64,000 nucleotides of DNA from Xestospongia bergquistia (GCA_963965975.1 OZ014419.1:1612001-1676000); one strand, 5' to 3'; counted from the stretch's first letter, positions 48,287 through 60,596 are shown. A program made the numbers and translations. The notes: generated by a model from the letters alone, not told the origin.

Positions 48287-49153
48287 ATACAGGATTGGTC
48301 AACCAAGAATATCAAACAATTTAACTTACAGTTGCAGCCAGCTGCTAATCAAGTTGTCTTCACAGCTAGCTACTAAACAGGATCAAAGACAGCGACGTAC
48401 AATGCAAGGTGAGTATGGCAGAAAATCCTGAGACTTCCCTCAGACTGATACAGCAGGAAAATACAAGATAGTTTCAGGCATACCGTATATCTCATTACGA
48501 AGACGGGAAACTCGTAATTTAATTTTTTCAGTCATGTCATAGGTGTTCGCAGAGAGGGTGGGGTGCGCGCATCAGTCCGCCAACAAATTCCAGAGTAATT
48601 AATTTTATTAGGGAGTAGCTTAATTAATTAATTAATTATTATAATTTAATTCTTCTCGGTCCCATTACACCAAAATTATCAATAACAGTATCAAAATATA
48701 ATTTATCAGTTAAGTCATTCTCAACAAATAGTATCATAAGGTCTTCCAATCTGTGTTGTGATGATGTAGAAGGAAGTTTACTCTTAACTATTGCTATTTG
48801 CTAGTTTACAAGAAGCTGAAGTGGTTGGTATTGTCAGAAAAATACCAGCCTCAGTGGTAGGAAAACTGAGAAAAAAATCTTATATCCATTGTGCCATGTG
48901 ATGATTAACAAGGAGTTAAAATTGTAAACGTTAAGCGCTATGGAACCCGGAGTGTAGACTAGGGGCAGCGTGCGAAGCGCGCGCCTAGATACTAGAAATT
49001 TTAAGCCTAATAAATATTTGTATTATTTATTATTCATAGACAAACCTTTTAATCACGAGACAGTAAAATCAATGACGTAACAAAGTACTATTAGTCATTA
49101 ATGTTAAGATACAGGATTGGTCAACCAAGAATATCAAACAATTTAACTTACAG
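48287..49153. repeat. Pair of exact 45-bp direct repeats 0.8 kb apart
   Basis: The segments 48287-48331 and 49109-49153 are identical, beginning atacaggattggtcaacc. They bracket 777 bp of non-coding DNA with an unusual CG-rich end. The second copy sits 93 bp before the duplicated rhodanese exons begin. Confidence 0.85.
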
Positions 49154-49246
49154 CTTCATTCTCCTAGGATGCTTTCTAGAAAAGGGTTCTACATCCATGC
49201 CGTAATAAATACTCAAGAGAAGTAGTCCTTTTTGTCTCTATTGTAG

Positions 49247-49871
49247 GTAGGTACAATTCTTGAGGGAGGCATGAAGATGTGGGTTGATGGTGGATATCCC
49301 ATATTATCTAGTCACAGACTTAACATAGTAAGTAGAACTTGATAAAGTGCCACAATGTTTTTATATTCTATAGAAAGAGTCCAATAATGTCTCAAAGTTA
49401 ATATCTGAAGGATATCACTTTATTGATGTAAGGACTCAAGGAGAACATGAGGCCAACTCGGCCAAGAATGCCATTAACATTCCACTAAATGAAATTTATA
49501 AACACTTAAATGAGATGGATAGGTTAGTTAATAAATATTGGTGATTGTATTATGTAATCTCTCTGTCCGTAGGTCCAAAAAATACATTGCTTTCTGTACC
49601 TCTGGCTATCGATCAGTCTTAGCTGTCAGTATATTGAGAGCAAATGGTTTCAATGCCATTGATATATATGGTGGATTTGCTGCAATCAGTGTATATGCAT
49701 CTGATCTAACTACAACTGGTCAGGTAAGGGAATTTTATACCTCAATAAGACATGGTCCAATTGTTTTTTTATTTACCTCTACAATTTTCTGTTTTTGTAT
49801 TTATTTTGTATTGACATTAGACATGTCCCAGCCTAAAAGCCATGATCACAAAAATGGAGACCTCTTCTTGA
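49247..49871 (+). pseudogene. 3' partial copy of the persulfide dioxygenase/rhodanese gene
   Basis: Four exons, 49247-49327, 49374-49522, 49573-49723 and 49821-49871, match the last four exons of the intact gene in length, phase and almost all residues, including FCTSGYRS and the final METSS. All splice sites are intact and there is no stop, but the ten upstream exons with the metal-binding domain are absent and the sequence before 49247 is unrelated. A start at the Met of GGMKMW would give a free-standing rhodanese of about 135 residues. Expression would need a new promoter, so pseudogene is the cautious call. Confidence 0.7.
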
Positions 49872-50247
49872 GAGAAAGGAAACTATATTACTTTATGTTG
49901 ACCAGTACACACCATTTCTTATTGCTTGGTACATTTATTAAGATGTATCATTAGTGCATGTCATGTGCACAATAAACTCACTAACTGTAACATTGTATTG
50001 TTTAGATTTATCTATATGTCATATTAATAACTAAAGTTGAATTGTATACTGGTTGGTTTAAATTGAAAAACTTATTGTTCTTATAATATTAATATTGTTT
50101 ATTAATAATAGTGTATCATCTCCTCATACAATTATACAATCCAGTTGCAATACAAAAAGAAAAAATTAAATCACTTTCTAAAATACAAAAATCCACTAAC
50201 TAAATGAAAAATAATATGCCTACATTACTAGTTCATAATAAAGGAAC

Positions 50248-52044
50248 TTAATTGTTAAACAATGTAGAATTTTGAGACCACTCAATCATAAATTCCAGTG
50301 CTGTTGGACGTTGTGAGGCAGACACATCCCAGCTTCTCTGCAGAATATCTATCACAGGTCGAGTAAGAATTTTACTGTCCAGGGGAGGTCGCATCCTTCC
50401 TCTTCCAACGTGTTCTTGAAGCTGTAGAAGATCGAGACCTTCATATGGTTCCTCCTCCATTAATAACTCAAATGCAACAATAGCTAGTGAGTAGATATCG
50501 GACATCAAAAGCTGACTCATTGATAAGAGTTCCCCTCTAAGAACCTCAGGAGCTGAATAGCGTGGAGTACCTTGTCCAGGAGGTACCCCTGCATTACTGC
50601 ATGATGTTTTTGCTGCATTCTTCACTGCACTGAGACCAAAATCACCTAGTTTTGCATTGTGATCTTTGTCAAGAAGAATATTTTCACTTTTGACATCACA
50701 ATGAGCAATTTTAGGATCACGAGTGTGCAAATACTCTAGTGCACTAGCAACTTGATGAACAATAGTTTTCTTTATACTGCTTGACAACTCGATTTCCTCC
50801 ACAAAGATTGCATGATACAGACTTCCTGTAAGGTATTCCATAATAATTCCAATATTACCTTCCTCTACAACTGCACCAAACATCTTGACTATGTAAGGAT
50901 GGTTGAGTGAGGAAAATATTTTAATTTCTTTCATAAACATTTCCAGTTTCTTTCTAGGCATGTGCTGAGCAATCAATTTCTTAAAAGCTACTGGTTGTCT
51001 CTTCCAGAGTCCAGCATAAACACGACCAAATCCACCACGTCCAATTGGTTCCTCTCCAAGATCCTTCAGTTCACAATATGGTATAATTTCTTTACCCATA
51101 CATTGAACCTGAGATATATCAGTGTATGGATTAATATGATTTCTCTTCCAAGTTTCTTCAATCTGAACTCGCTCCAGCCTCTCCACTACGTACTGATAAT
51201 CTGAACGTTGATTCATATCTGCAAATCCCATCTTCTCCAGATCATATAAAAGTTCATCAATTGTATGCTCACTGATTAATTCATGACAACGCGTACGCTG
51301 TCGATCAGATCTAGAATACTGTGTACGAGGTGGAATAGGTAATCCCACACGACCTAATCTTCTGTTATACGCATTGTCAACATAATATCGTCGTTGAGAA
51401 GCAGATTCTGATGAACTAATAGTACCAGACATACCTCCATATGAACCACCTCCACTTCTGCTTACTACACAAGATCCTACTGGCATTCCAACACGACCGA
51501 GACGTCTATTGTAAGCATTATCAACATACACTCTAGAAGATCCTGAGGTATCAGACGCACCTCCATATGAACCACCTCCACTTCTGCTTACTACACAAGA
51601 TCCTACTGGCATTCCAACACGACCGAGACTTCTATTGTAAGCATTATCAACATACACTCTAGAAGATCCTGAGGTATCAGACGCACCTCCATATGAACCA
51701 CCTCCACTTCTGCTTACTACACAAGATCCTACTTGCATTCCAACACGACCGAGACTTCTATTGTAAGCATTATCAACATACACTCTAGAAGATCCTGAGG
51801 TATCAGACGCACCTCCATATGAACCACCTCCACTTCTGCTTACTACACAAGATCCTACTTGCATTCCAACACGACCGAGACTTCTATTGTAAGCATTATC
51901 AACATACACTCTAGAAGATCCTGAGCTAGCAGACGCACCTCCATATGAACCACCTCCACTTCTGCTTACTACACAAGATCCTACTGGCATTCCAACACGA
52001 CCGAGACGTCTATTGTAAGCATTATCAACGTACGTCCTCGACAT
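50248..52044 (-). CDS. Non-RD protein kinase with YVDNA repeats, copy 2
   Basis: A single exon of 598 residues. Six YVDNA...GRVG repeats occur, the central ones in 42-residue units with SGGGSYGGAS spacers and much less variation than copy 1. Between repeats and kinase it keeps a segment of about 65 residues (CHELISEHTIDELLYDLEKM and onward, helical) that is absent from copy 1. The kinase domain has GRGGFGRVYAG, AFKKL, HCDVKSEN, DFGLS and APEVL, and is again non-RD with intact Lys and Asp. The start ATG (MSRTYV) aligns with copy 1. It is tail-to-tail with the partial rhodanese gene, and its 5' end lies 1.5 kb from the NF-kB 3' end. Confidence 0.85.
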   Translation of the reverse strand: MSRTYVDNAYNRRLGRVGMPVGSCVVSRSGGGSYGGASASSGSSRVYVDNAYNRSLGRVGMQVGSCVVSRSGGGSYGGASDTSGSSRVYVDNAYNRSLGRVGMQVGSCVVSRSGGGSYGGASDTSGSSRVYVDNAYNRSLGRVGMPVGSCVVSRSGGGSYGGASDTSGSSRVYVDNAYNRRLGRVGMPVGSCVVSRSGGGSYGGMSGTISSSESASQRRYYVDNAYNRRLGRVGLPIPPRTQYSRSDRQRTRCHELISEHTIDELLYDLEKMGFADMNQRSDYQYVVERLERVQIEETWKRNHINPYTDISQVQCMGKEIIPYCELKDLGEEPIGRGGFGRVYAGLWKRQPVAFKKLIAQHMPRKKLEMFMKEIKIFSSLNHPYIVKMFGAVVEEGNIGIIMEYLTGSLYHAIFVEEIELSSSIKKTIVHQVASALEYLHTRDPKIAHCDVKSENILLDKDHNAKLGDFGLSAVKNAAKTSCSNAGVPPGQGTPRYSAPEVLRGELLSMSQLLMSDIYSLAIVAFELLMEEEPYEGLDLLQLQEHVGRGRMRPPLDSKILTRPVIDILQRSWDVSASQRPTALEFMIEWSQNSTLFNN

Positions 52045-53529
52045 GATTGACTTGGTGACAGTCAAAAAGCTCGTATAATATATAGATTATAAGGTACACA
52101 GAATAAAAAGAATTCGCGACATTAAATATATTCATAGCTTGCCTTTTTTTCGGAAGGAAAAGCTAATTAAGAAAACCAGAATTTAATTACAAAATTTGAG
52201 CAAATTCAAAGAAATAAACAAAAAACTTAGATAAAACATGAACACAATGAAAAGCACTAAAGTACAAACCCTCGGCGCAAAAGTAAAGTCTGGAATCAGC
52301 AGAGATCAAATTATGCCCTACATGTTTCTCAAAGAGAAGATATTGATACCTTTGGCAGAGCACACTCATCCTATTTTAATTTCCACCTACACCTTTTTTT
52401 ATGTTAAGCTAAGTTGGCTTTGTAGGAACTGCTTATACAAGATAGGTAAGTAGCATTCCAGAACACATGCGCTTTTTCAGCGTCATTGTAATCAAAAGGC
52501 GGGCTGCACTGCATATTGTTGTTGGTTATTTCCCTGTGGTTCTGCAAGCATAACTGTCAAGTTGGGAAATAACCTCGCTCTGAATATAATTACGCATGTG
52601 CGCTGCGGAGAAAAATGGCCACGTCGATGTATAGGGCACTAAGGCAGCACCGCCCGATCTTTGCAACGCCGCATTTTCAGAGAAAACCGTCCGATTAAAC
52701 TGATCCTCACAGTCCGCTTGGTAAGTAATATCGTTTTCATGCCGAACGTTCGAGAAGGGAGTTGAAGCGGTAACAGACAGACAGACAGACATACAGACAA
52801 ACCAACTACTATAACCCTCGCTGCGCATGCGCGCCGAGGGTTAATTATAATTGTATTCATGTTTTGTTTTGAACTTGTTTATTTCTTTGAATTTGCTCAA
52901 GTAGATATAAGGAAACAAGATAGAGCAATATTATTAGCACCTCAATTCAAAGCAAAGTTTCACTCAAAGTGAAGTATCAGACAACACAGATGGCTCTAAT
53001 ATCTCCAGGCAAACAAGGCTACAAGAATGAGAGCTACCTGCATCCCATAAGAACTACTACACTAAAGACAAGCTAAAAAACAAAACTTTAACAAATTCAA
53101 AGAAATCAACAATAACATAAATAAACATATATCTGGCATTGATTTCTTTGTAGGGATATTTCTGCCTGCCCTGCCCATCTATCTGACATGTAATCAGAAT
53201 TTGATACGCACAAAATAGAAAATAACAAAATTATGGGAAAGAAAAAAACTTAACATCAAAGTACATGTACTGAGTTGGAATGTAATATTGTATGCATACA
53301 GTACATCCTATAAAAATCAAACTAAAAGGAACTGTTGAGTTTGTTAAATAATTACTGTTTTAATGTTATAAAGAGGAAAAATTCCTTAAAAGAAAGTATT
53401 ATAATTATGAAAGAAAAATTGAACTTGGTTGACTAGGTTCCTTAAATTGGAAAAAATAACACGATAGAAAAAATTAAGAACCAGTATATATTATAATGAC
53501 AATGCCGTTAGAAAATAGACTGTCTGTTA
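52045..53529. other. Intergenic between kinase copy 2 and NF-kB
   Basis: It contains the nested inverted-repeat element (52196-52900), and AT-rich sequence with an additional partial copy of the arm (aacaaattcaaagaaatcaac near 53090). No gene is supported. Confidence 0.6.
52196..52900. mobile_element. Non-coding element with nested inverted repeats (MITE-like)
   Basis: The outer arms 52196-52221 and 52875-52900 are perfect 26-bp inverted repeats (ttgagcaaattcaaagaaat...). Inside, aaccctcggcgc (52267-52278) is inverted at 52831-52842, within a near-palindrome (52812-52843). A CAGA tetranucleotide run (52772-52798) lies next to the right inner arm. The interior is more GC-rich than the surroundings. 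There is no transposase frame, so it would be non-autonomous; no clear target-site duplication was seen. Confidence 0.65.
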
Positions 53530-56500
53530 TCAAACTTGTGTGGAGGGCATTGAGGCATGGATTATAGCAGGAGGGTGTGATGGTCCACTAGCAGAAGAGG
53601 ATGACCCTTTAATTAAAAAAACACATTTCAAAATGATGAAATAATGATTAACAAACTTTAAGCCAAAAAAATTATGTGAAGCAAGACAAACAAGGAACAT
53701 CAAGTATTTATGAGAAAATAAACGCATATTTATTTGTTAACTGTATTGTTCACTACAGCTAGCAGCTATATTTACCTGGCAAAGAGGTTTGAGCAATATC
53801 AGCTCTTTCTTCCTGCATAAATCGGTCGATTATGTTGACACAATCATTACGATTGATATCCAGAAGAGCTTGACGCAACTTAGCAATAGTTCCATCACAA
53901 GCCTAATAGTAAAGTGAAAGATGGTCAGTATTAGTACAATAGTCTAGAGTGAGTTACCTCATACAGGTTTAGCAGTTCTTTTGTAGGACTAGTCATGCTT
54001 TGAAGACCACCCTCAAGATGAGAGAAATTGAGACGTTGAGCCAGTGCTCTCCAGTCAGCACCTTTGTTTTCAGGATCCAAGATCAAGGCCAAGGAAATTC
54101 TGGGACGGAAATCCAAGAAACCCATATCTCCTTCTGTCTTCTCGGTAACAGCAACTTTATCTTCTTCTGTCAGGGAAACAGATTTCATTTGATCAGAAAG
54201 TTGCTCTAAAACGAGAAAAACATGAACTGACTACAACAAAATTATGAATACCTTCAGGTTTGTCTAATCCAGCTTTGACCATAGCATCTTTCAAAACTTT
54301 AACAACCTATCATATAGTAAATAAAGAATGAATAATAGAATATAAATTTACTTCATCATGACTGCCATATTCAGCAAGCAAAAGAGGTGTTTCACCTTCT
54401 TGATTCTGGCAAACAAGATTGGCTCCTAGAAACAAACAAAATATCCCAATAATATACAAACTAAACACACAATATACTGGAATATACAAACAAGTTTACT
54501 GAAGTATACCTGCAGCAATCAACAGGGAGACTATAGCCATGTTACCTAGAGCAGCAGCACAGTGTAATGGAGTGTTACCAGAGAAATCAATACACTCAAC
54601 ATTAGTATCAGGCTGGTGAGATAAAATAATGAATGACATGTACACATGGCAGCATACTGACCTCAGTGACCAAGAAACCAGTCAATGGTAGATCTCCTCT
54701 CTCAATAAGGTAATGAAGAGCAGTCTTACCGGATTTACTGTCCTGTGTGTGTGCGTGAACAATTACAAGATATTATTAAGAGTTTCATACTTGAACATTC
54801 ATGTCAGCATTAGCTTTGATAAGTTGCTTGAAACAGTCAGGATTACCACAGACTGCAGCCAAATGGAGTGGAGTAAGACCTAGGAAGGCCAAACAACATT
54901 AACATTGAGGCTTAAACTTCATGCTAATACTTCCAATCCTATCTCGCCATTCCCTAGACTGATACTCAAAATGTGATCTCATTCTAATCACATTTCAACA
55001 TATTTCACCCTCACATTTCACACACATTCCCAACACTCACCATCATTGTTCCTCATAATGAGCTCAGGGATACGACAGCCTTCAGTATTAATACGAGTGG
55101 TACGTTCCAACAAAGGAATAATTCCTTGAAGGAAACCATATTTGCAGGCAAGATGAAGGGGCGTGTCTCCATTACGATCAGATACAAGAGGATTGGCATT
55201 AGCTTTGAGAAGATATTGAATGACCTTATGCTGACGAGTAATGACAGCTAGATGAACAGGAGACTGGAGAAGAAAGAGACAGATAGAATAAAAATGATAT
55301 TGTACAACTTTCCATATTACTTGTTTAAAGTTGTTCAAACAGTCGACCACTGGTGTCTCTGTGGGTGGGAGCTGAGGTAGGACATCTAATAATTGGAGAA
55401 CCACATCTTGATGGTTGTGGATAATAGCAAGATGGAGTGCACTAAAAAACACATCATTAAATGTAGTAAGATCTCCATTGAGGACTCACGTATCTCCCTC
55501 TTGGTTCTGAACAGCAGTGAGACTTCTCTGAGCAGCTAAGAGATAGCGAATGTCTTTAGTAGTGGCCCAGGCCAAAAGAGCATTGAACATTTTATCACAA
55601 ACTTCAAATGCCATCTGCTGTCTGTCCTTTAGCGCCTGCATAGCTTGAAGAGCTTCAGTCTCGGCTGTTGTTTCTTGCTCAGTTTGACGAGTATCCACTA
55701 AATGAACAGACACACAAGATACATTAGTAACAATGTAACAAATATATACTAATGAAAATGATGGCATGTGTAACATTGCTATTCAATGATACTTATATGA
55801 CAGAGGGGCATTAATAAGAAATATTAAATACAAGCACATGCAAATCGGTGTTATTAGAATTAGTGCTCCGAACCTGCCATACTAGTGGGAAGCCCAGAGT
55901 CCATCCTCTCAGATTCCACAAAACCAGACTCAACATCTTCTAGATCTCCGCCCACTACACCTAACTTATCTAAAATAGATAACAGAAGTAAGAATAACTC
56001 AGTGATATAGTTGTTACCTCCTGGAGCTGGAAGATCTTTAGGTCTCATGATCTGCCTAGCTTCTCCTTCACCAGAAGGTGGAGGTTGGACTACAGTACCA
56101 TTGTCTTCTAGGAGGGAGAACAATATAAGTGCTAACACAAGTCTCGACACATTTTGATGTATTCATCAGCATTCCTTACTACTTCAAATAAAATCATGTG
56201 ACCCAACTTGTATTGTTCCAATTACATCTCTGTTTATAAAGGGAATGTTTTATCACAAATTCTATTACAAAATGCTGATATCGTTAGAGCTGAGTAAAGA
56301 ATGGATATCATAGCAAGACAGTCTAGGACATACAAGTTAACTCCACTTGTATAATGTGTGATACTCATGTACTCTGTAATAATAAAGACATAATAAAGGG
56401 GCTCACTTTCTATTATATCCATCCAGTCTTGAGGTTCTGGCTTGATAACGACACCACCAACATTACGTGAACCTATTATGCCATGACTACCCACAGACGT

Positions 56501-59500
56501 GAAATGTTGTGCAGGCTGAAATATCGGACGCCCTCCTCCATTTGATATATAATTTTGAACAGGTTGCCCAGCATAATTGTGATGAGCTGAAGTATAAGGA
56601 GGGAGTGTTGGATTGGTAGCTGTAGCAGCAAAGATGTGTGATTGAGCAGAAGGCAATGTTGAGTAGAGGGTATCAATAGACGGCATAGTAGGTATAGATG
56701 TTGTCGTCCCTCCAGAAAATCCCGTTCCTCCTCCACTTCCCCCACCTCCTCCTCCTCCAGGACCACCTCCGCTAAAGAAGTTGAACCCACTACTACTATA
56801 ACCAGTAGCACCTCCACCTCCTGCTCCTCCACCTGGGAAATTGAATTCTAAAGAGAGAGACAGAGACAGACAGTGTATTTATTGTAACAAATATGGTGAC
56901 ACCACCTCTCAATACAAACTGTCATTATCTAAGTTTTGTACTAGCAACAATAATAGTATGCACATATTATCCCAAAACAAAGAGAACAACACTCCTGGAA
57001 CTAATCTGCTAACACTAACAACATCAGAATATACAACTATTATACTAGCACTAATAAAGGACTGTCCCCATTATGATTGTAAACTATACCATATAAAGTA
57101 AACATGATAGTTCTATCAATAACAATGTGTCCTATACACTACATTTATTATGTGTCTAGTATTCAATATCAGAGGATAAAATGCTCCATTTTGTTCTTCT
57201 GAACAATTGAATTTGTCCAACCAAGCTCAGGAAACCATGGAAATTGTTCAGAAAATGTCTGACATCTAACTGTTATTTCATCCTCTGAACACATATCATA
57301 TTGTACATGCAATAACCTCGGAAAAAGTTCCCTCCTCCTGTTCCACTTCCTCCAGTACCCCCACCACCACCGCCGCCCCCGCTATTTCCGTCAAAGAAAT
57401 TGTTGAAATGACTGATCTTCTTACGACGTTTTTGACCAATACGCTCCTCATCTGATAACAAAAGAGGACCATTCATAACAATAGTACATATATATTAAAC
57501 TATAGCATAGAGATCCTATCACATCATTATCATATAACTGTCACGTAATTATCAATACAGTGAAAGTGATTGTACCAAATTCTTGTGGTAGATAGAGGAA
57601 AGGTTTAGCTTCAGAAGTTTCAAGATCGGAGGGTCTTTTAAGGGCTATCCAGACCTGCACGGGATGTTCAATAGCTTGATTATAAAAGGGAGGGGTCTGG
57701 AACACAATAGCATACTAAGAAAAGACAAGGTCATGTCATGTGATAGTCATGTAATAAATTAAACTCACTTGATGATGAACATCATTTGGGCCAAATCGTC
57801 CTTTGGCCATCCATGGTTGTAGTTGCATACCTCCAGTGCTATCTGGTTTGTCTTCATAAAAGATTACTTCAATATCATCTACAAGAGAGAAAAAACATTC
57901 ATACTTGTAAATAAGAAATATATAATATCTTTGTGATTACTTTTTTGAACTTTATCACACAACAAGAAGATATCATCTCCGCCCTTAACACTACCACTGG
58001 TTCTATCCAACCGACAGATCTTCAAAGTACCAGCAGAAGGGGCCTCTGTAAAGGACAACCAGTAAATATATGAGTATAAGAGTTTATTAAACAAGCAAGT
58101 TTACAAGTTAAATACAGTGACTTAAGAGTTAAATACAAGAAATGAATACGTCCTTGTGTTTTTATTAAATTAGTGGATATTACTAACTATTTAGTTAATT
58201 AATTAGCTAGAACTACAAGTAAAACCAAATGAACATTCTTGATTTTGTAACAACTAAAATTTAGTAACAACATACTGCTGTCATAGACTTTATGACTGAA
58301 GACAGGATCCACTGGAATAGTGAAACGGCCATTTTCATCAGGCAAAAAGGCTTGAAAACAAAGTCGGACTACAGAAAGGTTCATGGACTTGGCAAGACTT
58401 TGAGCTTGTTGTCGTATATCCTCCATATCATCTGAAAAATGAAGAGAAAAGATATAATAAATAAATCATTCTATCTGTCTATGTTCTTCCATTAGTCCAC
58501 TTCAGTCTCTCTGGACATCCTTTACTTTACCTGTAGAGAGTTGACAAGCTTCTTGGTCAACTTCCATTTGGTCAGCAAGTTGCCCTCGTAGTGTAGCTTG
58601 TTGTGAAAGACGTTTGCTTAGCACATCAGGGACTTTTTTCTTAGTAACATGAAGAATGCCAAGACTAGTAAACCTAAATAGTTAATAATCAGTAGTAAAT
58701 GACAAAATAATTCAAAGAAGTCATTTTACTCATTACAATAAGTTATGAATGTTATTAAATAACTTACTGAGCATACATGTCAGTTTCAGGTCCAATTTCT
58801 ACTATACATCGTCCATCAACTGCATTCTTACCAACTATAGAATGAGCATGAGGCATAGCAGGATCTGTATCCGTTACCAAGGAAACCATAACACGAGCAC
58901 GCCCACGATAACCGCTCAACTAAGAAACAGACACCATAAAGCATCCAGTCATATCAAAAGACTTACTCTGACAGTAGGATAAGTCTTCTGACGTCTGTTC
59001 TTCTCCGAATTCTCACCCGGCAATCCTCCATGACTCTGTCCCTCACAATCATAACGAAATCTGAATCCTCTCTGTAAAGAAAAAGATGTCACACACACAC
59101 ACAAATATTATACTAACAAAACAGGGACTATTTACAATGTAATGTAACAGCTATTTATAGATATGTATGTCAATCAACTAGAGGAAGTGAGGGGGAAGTT
59201 TTGAATATGGTCCCTAGTTTGTATTTATTGATTATGTTATTGTAAAAGTAAGTCAAGATTGATATATGACATCAGATCAACTTTAACTTTGTACAAGAAC
59301 AATACACATAATGTTTTATCAGCCAACAAGTGACAAGTGTCAAGTGAAAATCACTAAAGTTTATCATTCACTGTTAGATTCATTTACAAAATAGCAGTCT
59401 CGTTCTTGTAAACAAAGGAACTCCTATTACTGCTGTATTACAATATAACACTGTCTACATGTACACAGTTATGACATACCGATTTAGGTTGTTCAACAAT

Positions 59501-60596
59501 CTCTAGTCTCACTTGTGACAGAGACGAAAAAGGCGAACCTAAAGGAGAGAACATAAACTTAACAGATGTACTATAACACAAACATGATATATATGACATT
59601 TGGTTTATTAACAAGACCCCATTGAAGTACATACAATTAAACCTCCTTATATGTGTATCATGTACACACACTTCATAACTGTTGAAATAAAGAGGCTTCT
59701 CAGGAAATCTAATTATTAGGAGCAATAGCTGAGCTATTCAATTGTTAAGTTCTAGTATCTAGGATGTAAAGGTACAAAATATATTTAAAAGGATACAACT
59801 TCCTTTGAAAGCAACGTATATTGTAAAATAAGTCGTCAAACATTGCTTTCAAGGATGAAAATTTAGATAACATTGAAGACTGAAGAGTTAATTCACTGTT
59901 AAGAATTATTTATAAAGTTACTAAATGTACTGTACATGAAGTGTACAAAGTTAAAAACAATGGCGTTATACTCGATGTTAATACTAAAACTCTCTCCGAA
60001 ACTATAAGTACTACAGATAGACTAGTTTGTGATGTGATACTTTTTTTGCGGAATATGTTGCTCTGTACTAAAAAAGGATATATCATTCTAAGAAGGCTGT
60101 GATTTATTCCCAGTATGAAAACAAACTCAATAACAGGGACTACTTGCTATCTAGATCAGAGATGTCAATAAAGTTAGTGGTTAGGAAGTTAGACCAACCA
60201 CTGTTCCAAGAAAGCACCTAAAGGATTTCCTACATTAAAATGAACAAATAACAGGTTGCTCAGAAGTAGGAAGTAGGACCACAAAGCCACTGATAGATCC
60301 CAATGTGTATTATGAATTAGCAAATGATTTAGTTAACAACTAACTCCATCTCCCATGATCATATATGAGTTACTAATTATCGAGTTAATAATTTCATTGA
60401 GCCACTGTTCAATACATCATGAGTCACACATATGACTGATTGATACATAGTTAGATTTTACTAAATGGAACTCACTGCCTAGGGAGTCCGGGTTACGTGT
60501 TATTCCTCCTATATGTTGCGGTAGCCCGTTCATTGCGTCTCTTAGGAGAGCGTCAGGTAGAACACCACCTGGATTCACATCCATCCCGTTGTACAT
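53530..60596 (-). CDS. NFKB: NF-kB (Rel homology, Gly-rich region, ankyrin repeats, death domain)
   Basis: About 25 short exons. The start is ATG at 60594-60596 ([11 protein letters not shown]). After a 900-bp intron the Rel homology domain runs from 59538 to about 57590 with the DNA-contact loop [40 protein letters not shown] and, in the dimerisation half, [33 protein letters not shown] and APFY-like PPFYNQ. A nuclear signal QKRRKK (57430) is followed by glycine-rich runs (57330-57400, 56710-56840), as used for p105/p100 processing. The phosphodegron-like DSGLPTS (55881-55901) precedes six or seven ankyrin repeats (55500-54350; [28 protein letters not shown]). The C-terminus has a death domain ([23 protein letters not shown]). 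This is the full p105-type architecture. Confidence 0.95.

Larger units (their letters stand above)
45819..49246. other. Gene-poor 3.4-kb spacer between duplicated segments
   Basis: No coding region is supported. It carries an inverted repeat (47006-47082), a dispersed repeat shared with 26880 (47826-47872), two exact 45-bp direct repeats (48287-48331 and 49109-49153) and a CG-rich patch (48965-48988, gcgtgcgaagcgcgcgcc) unusual for this AT-rich DNA. The stretch near 47450-47590 has short open frames but no recognisable product. Confidence 0.55.

Noticed and set aside
52526-52860. Minus-strand frames of 73-100 codons in the GC-richer patch
   Set aside because: They fall within the inverted-repeat element; the CAGA run and palindrome explain the open frames and no transposase motif is present.
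56841-57101. 86-codon plus-strand frame within the NF-kB gene
   Set aside because: It lies in an NF-kB intron next to a glycine-rich exon, has no recognisable domain and no splice context.
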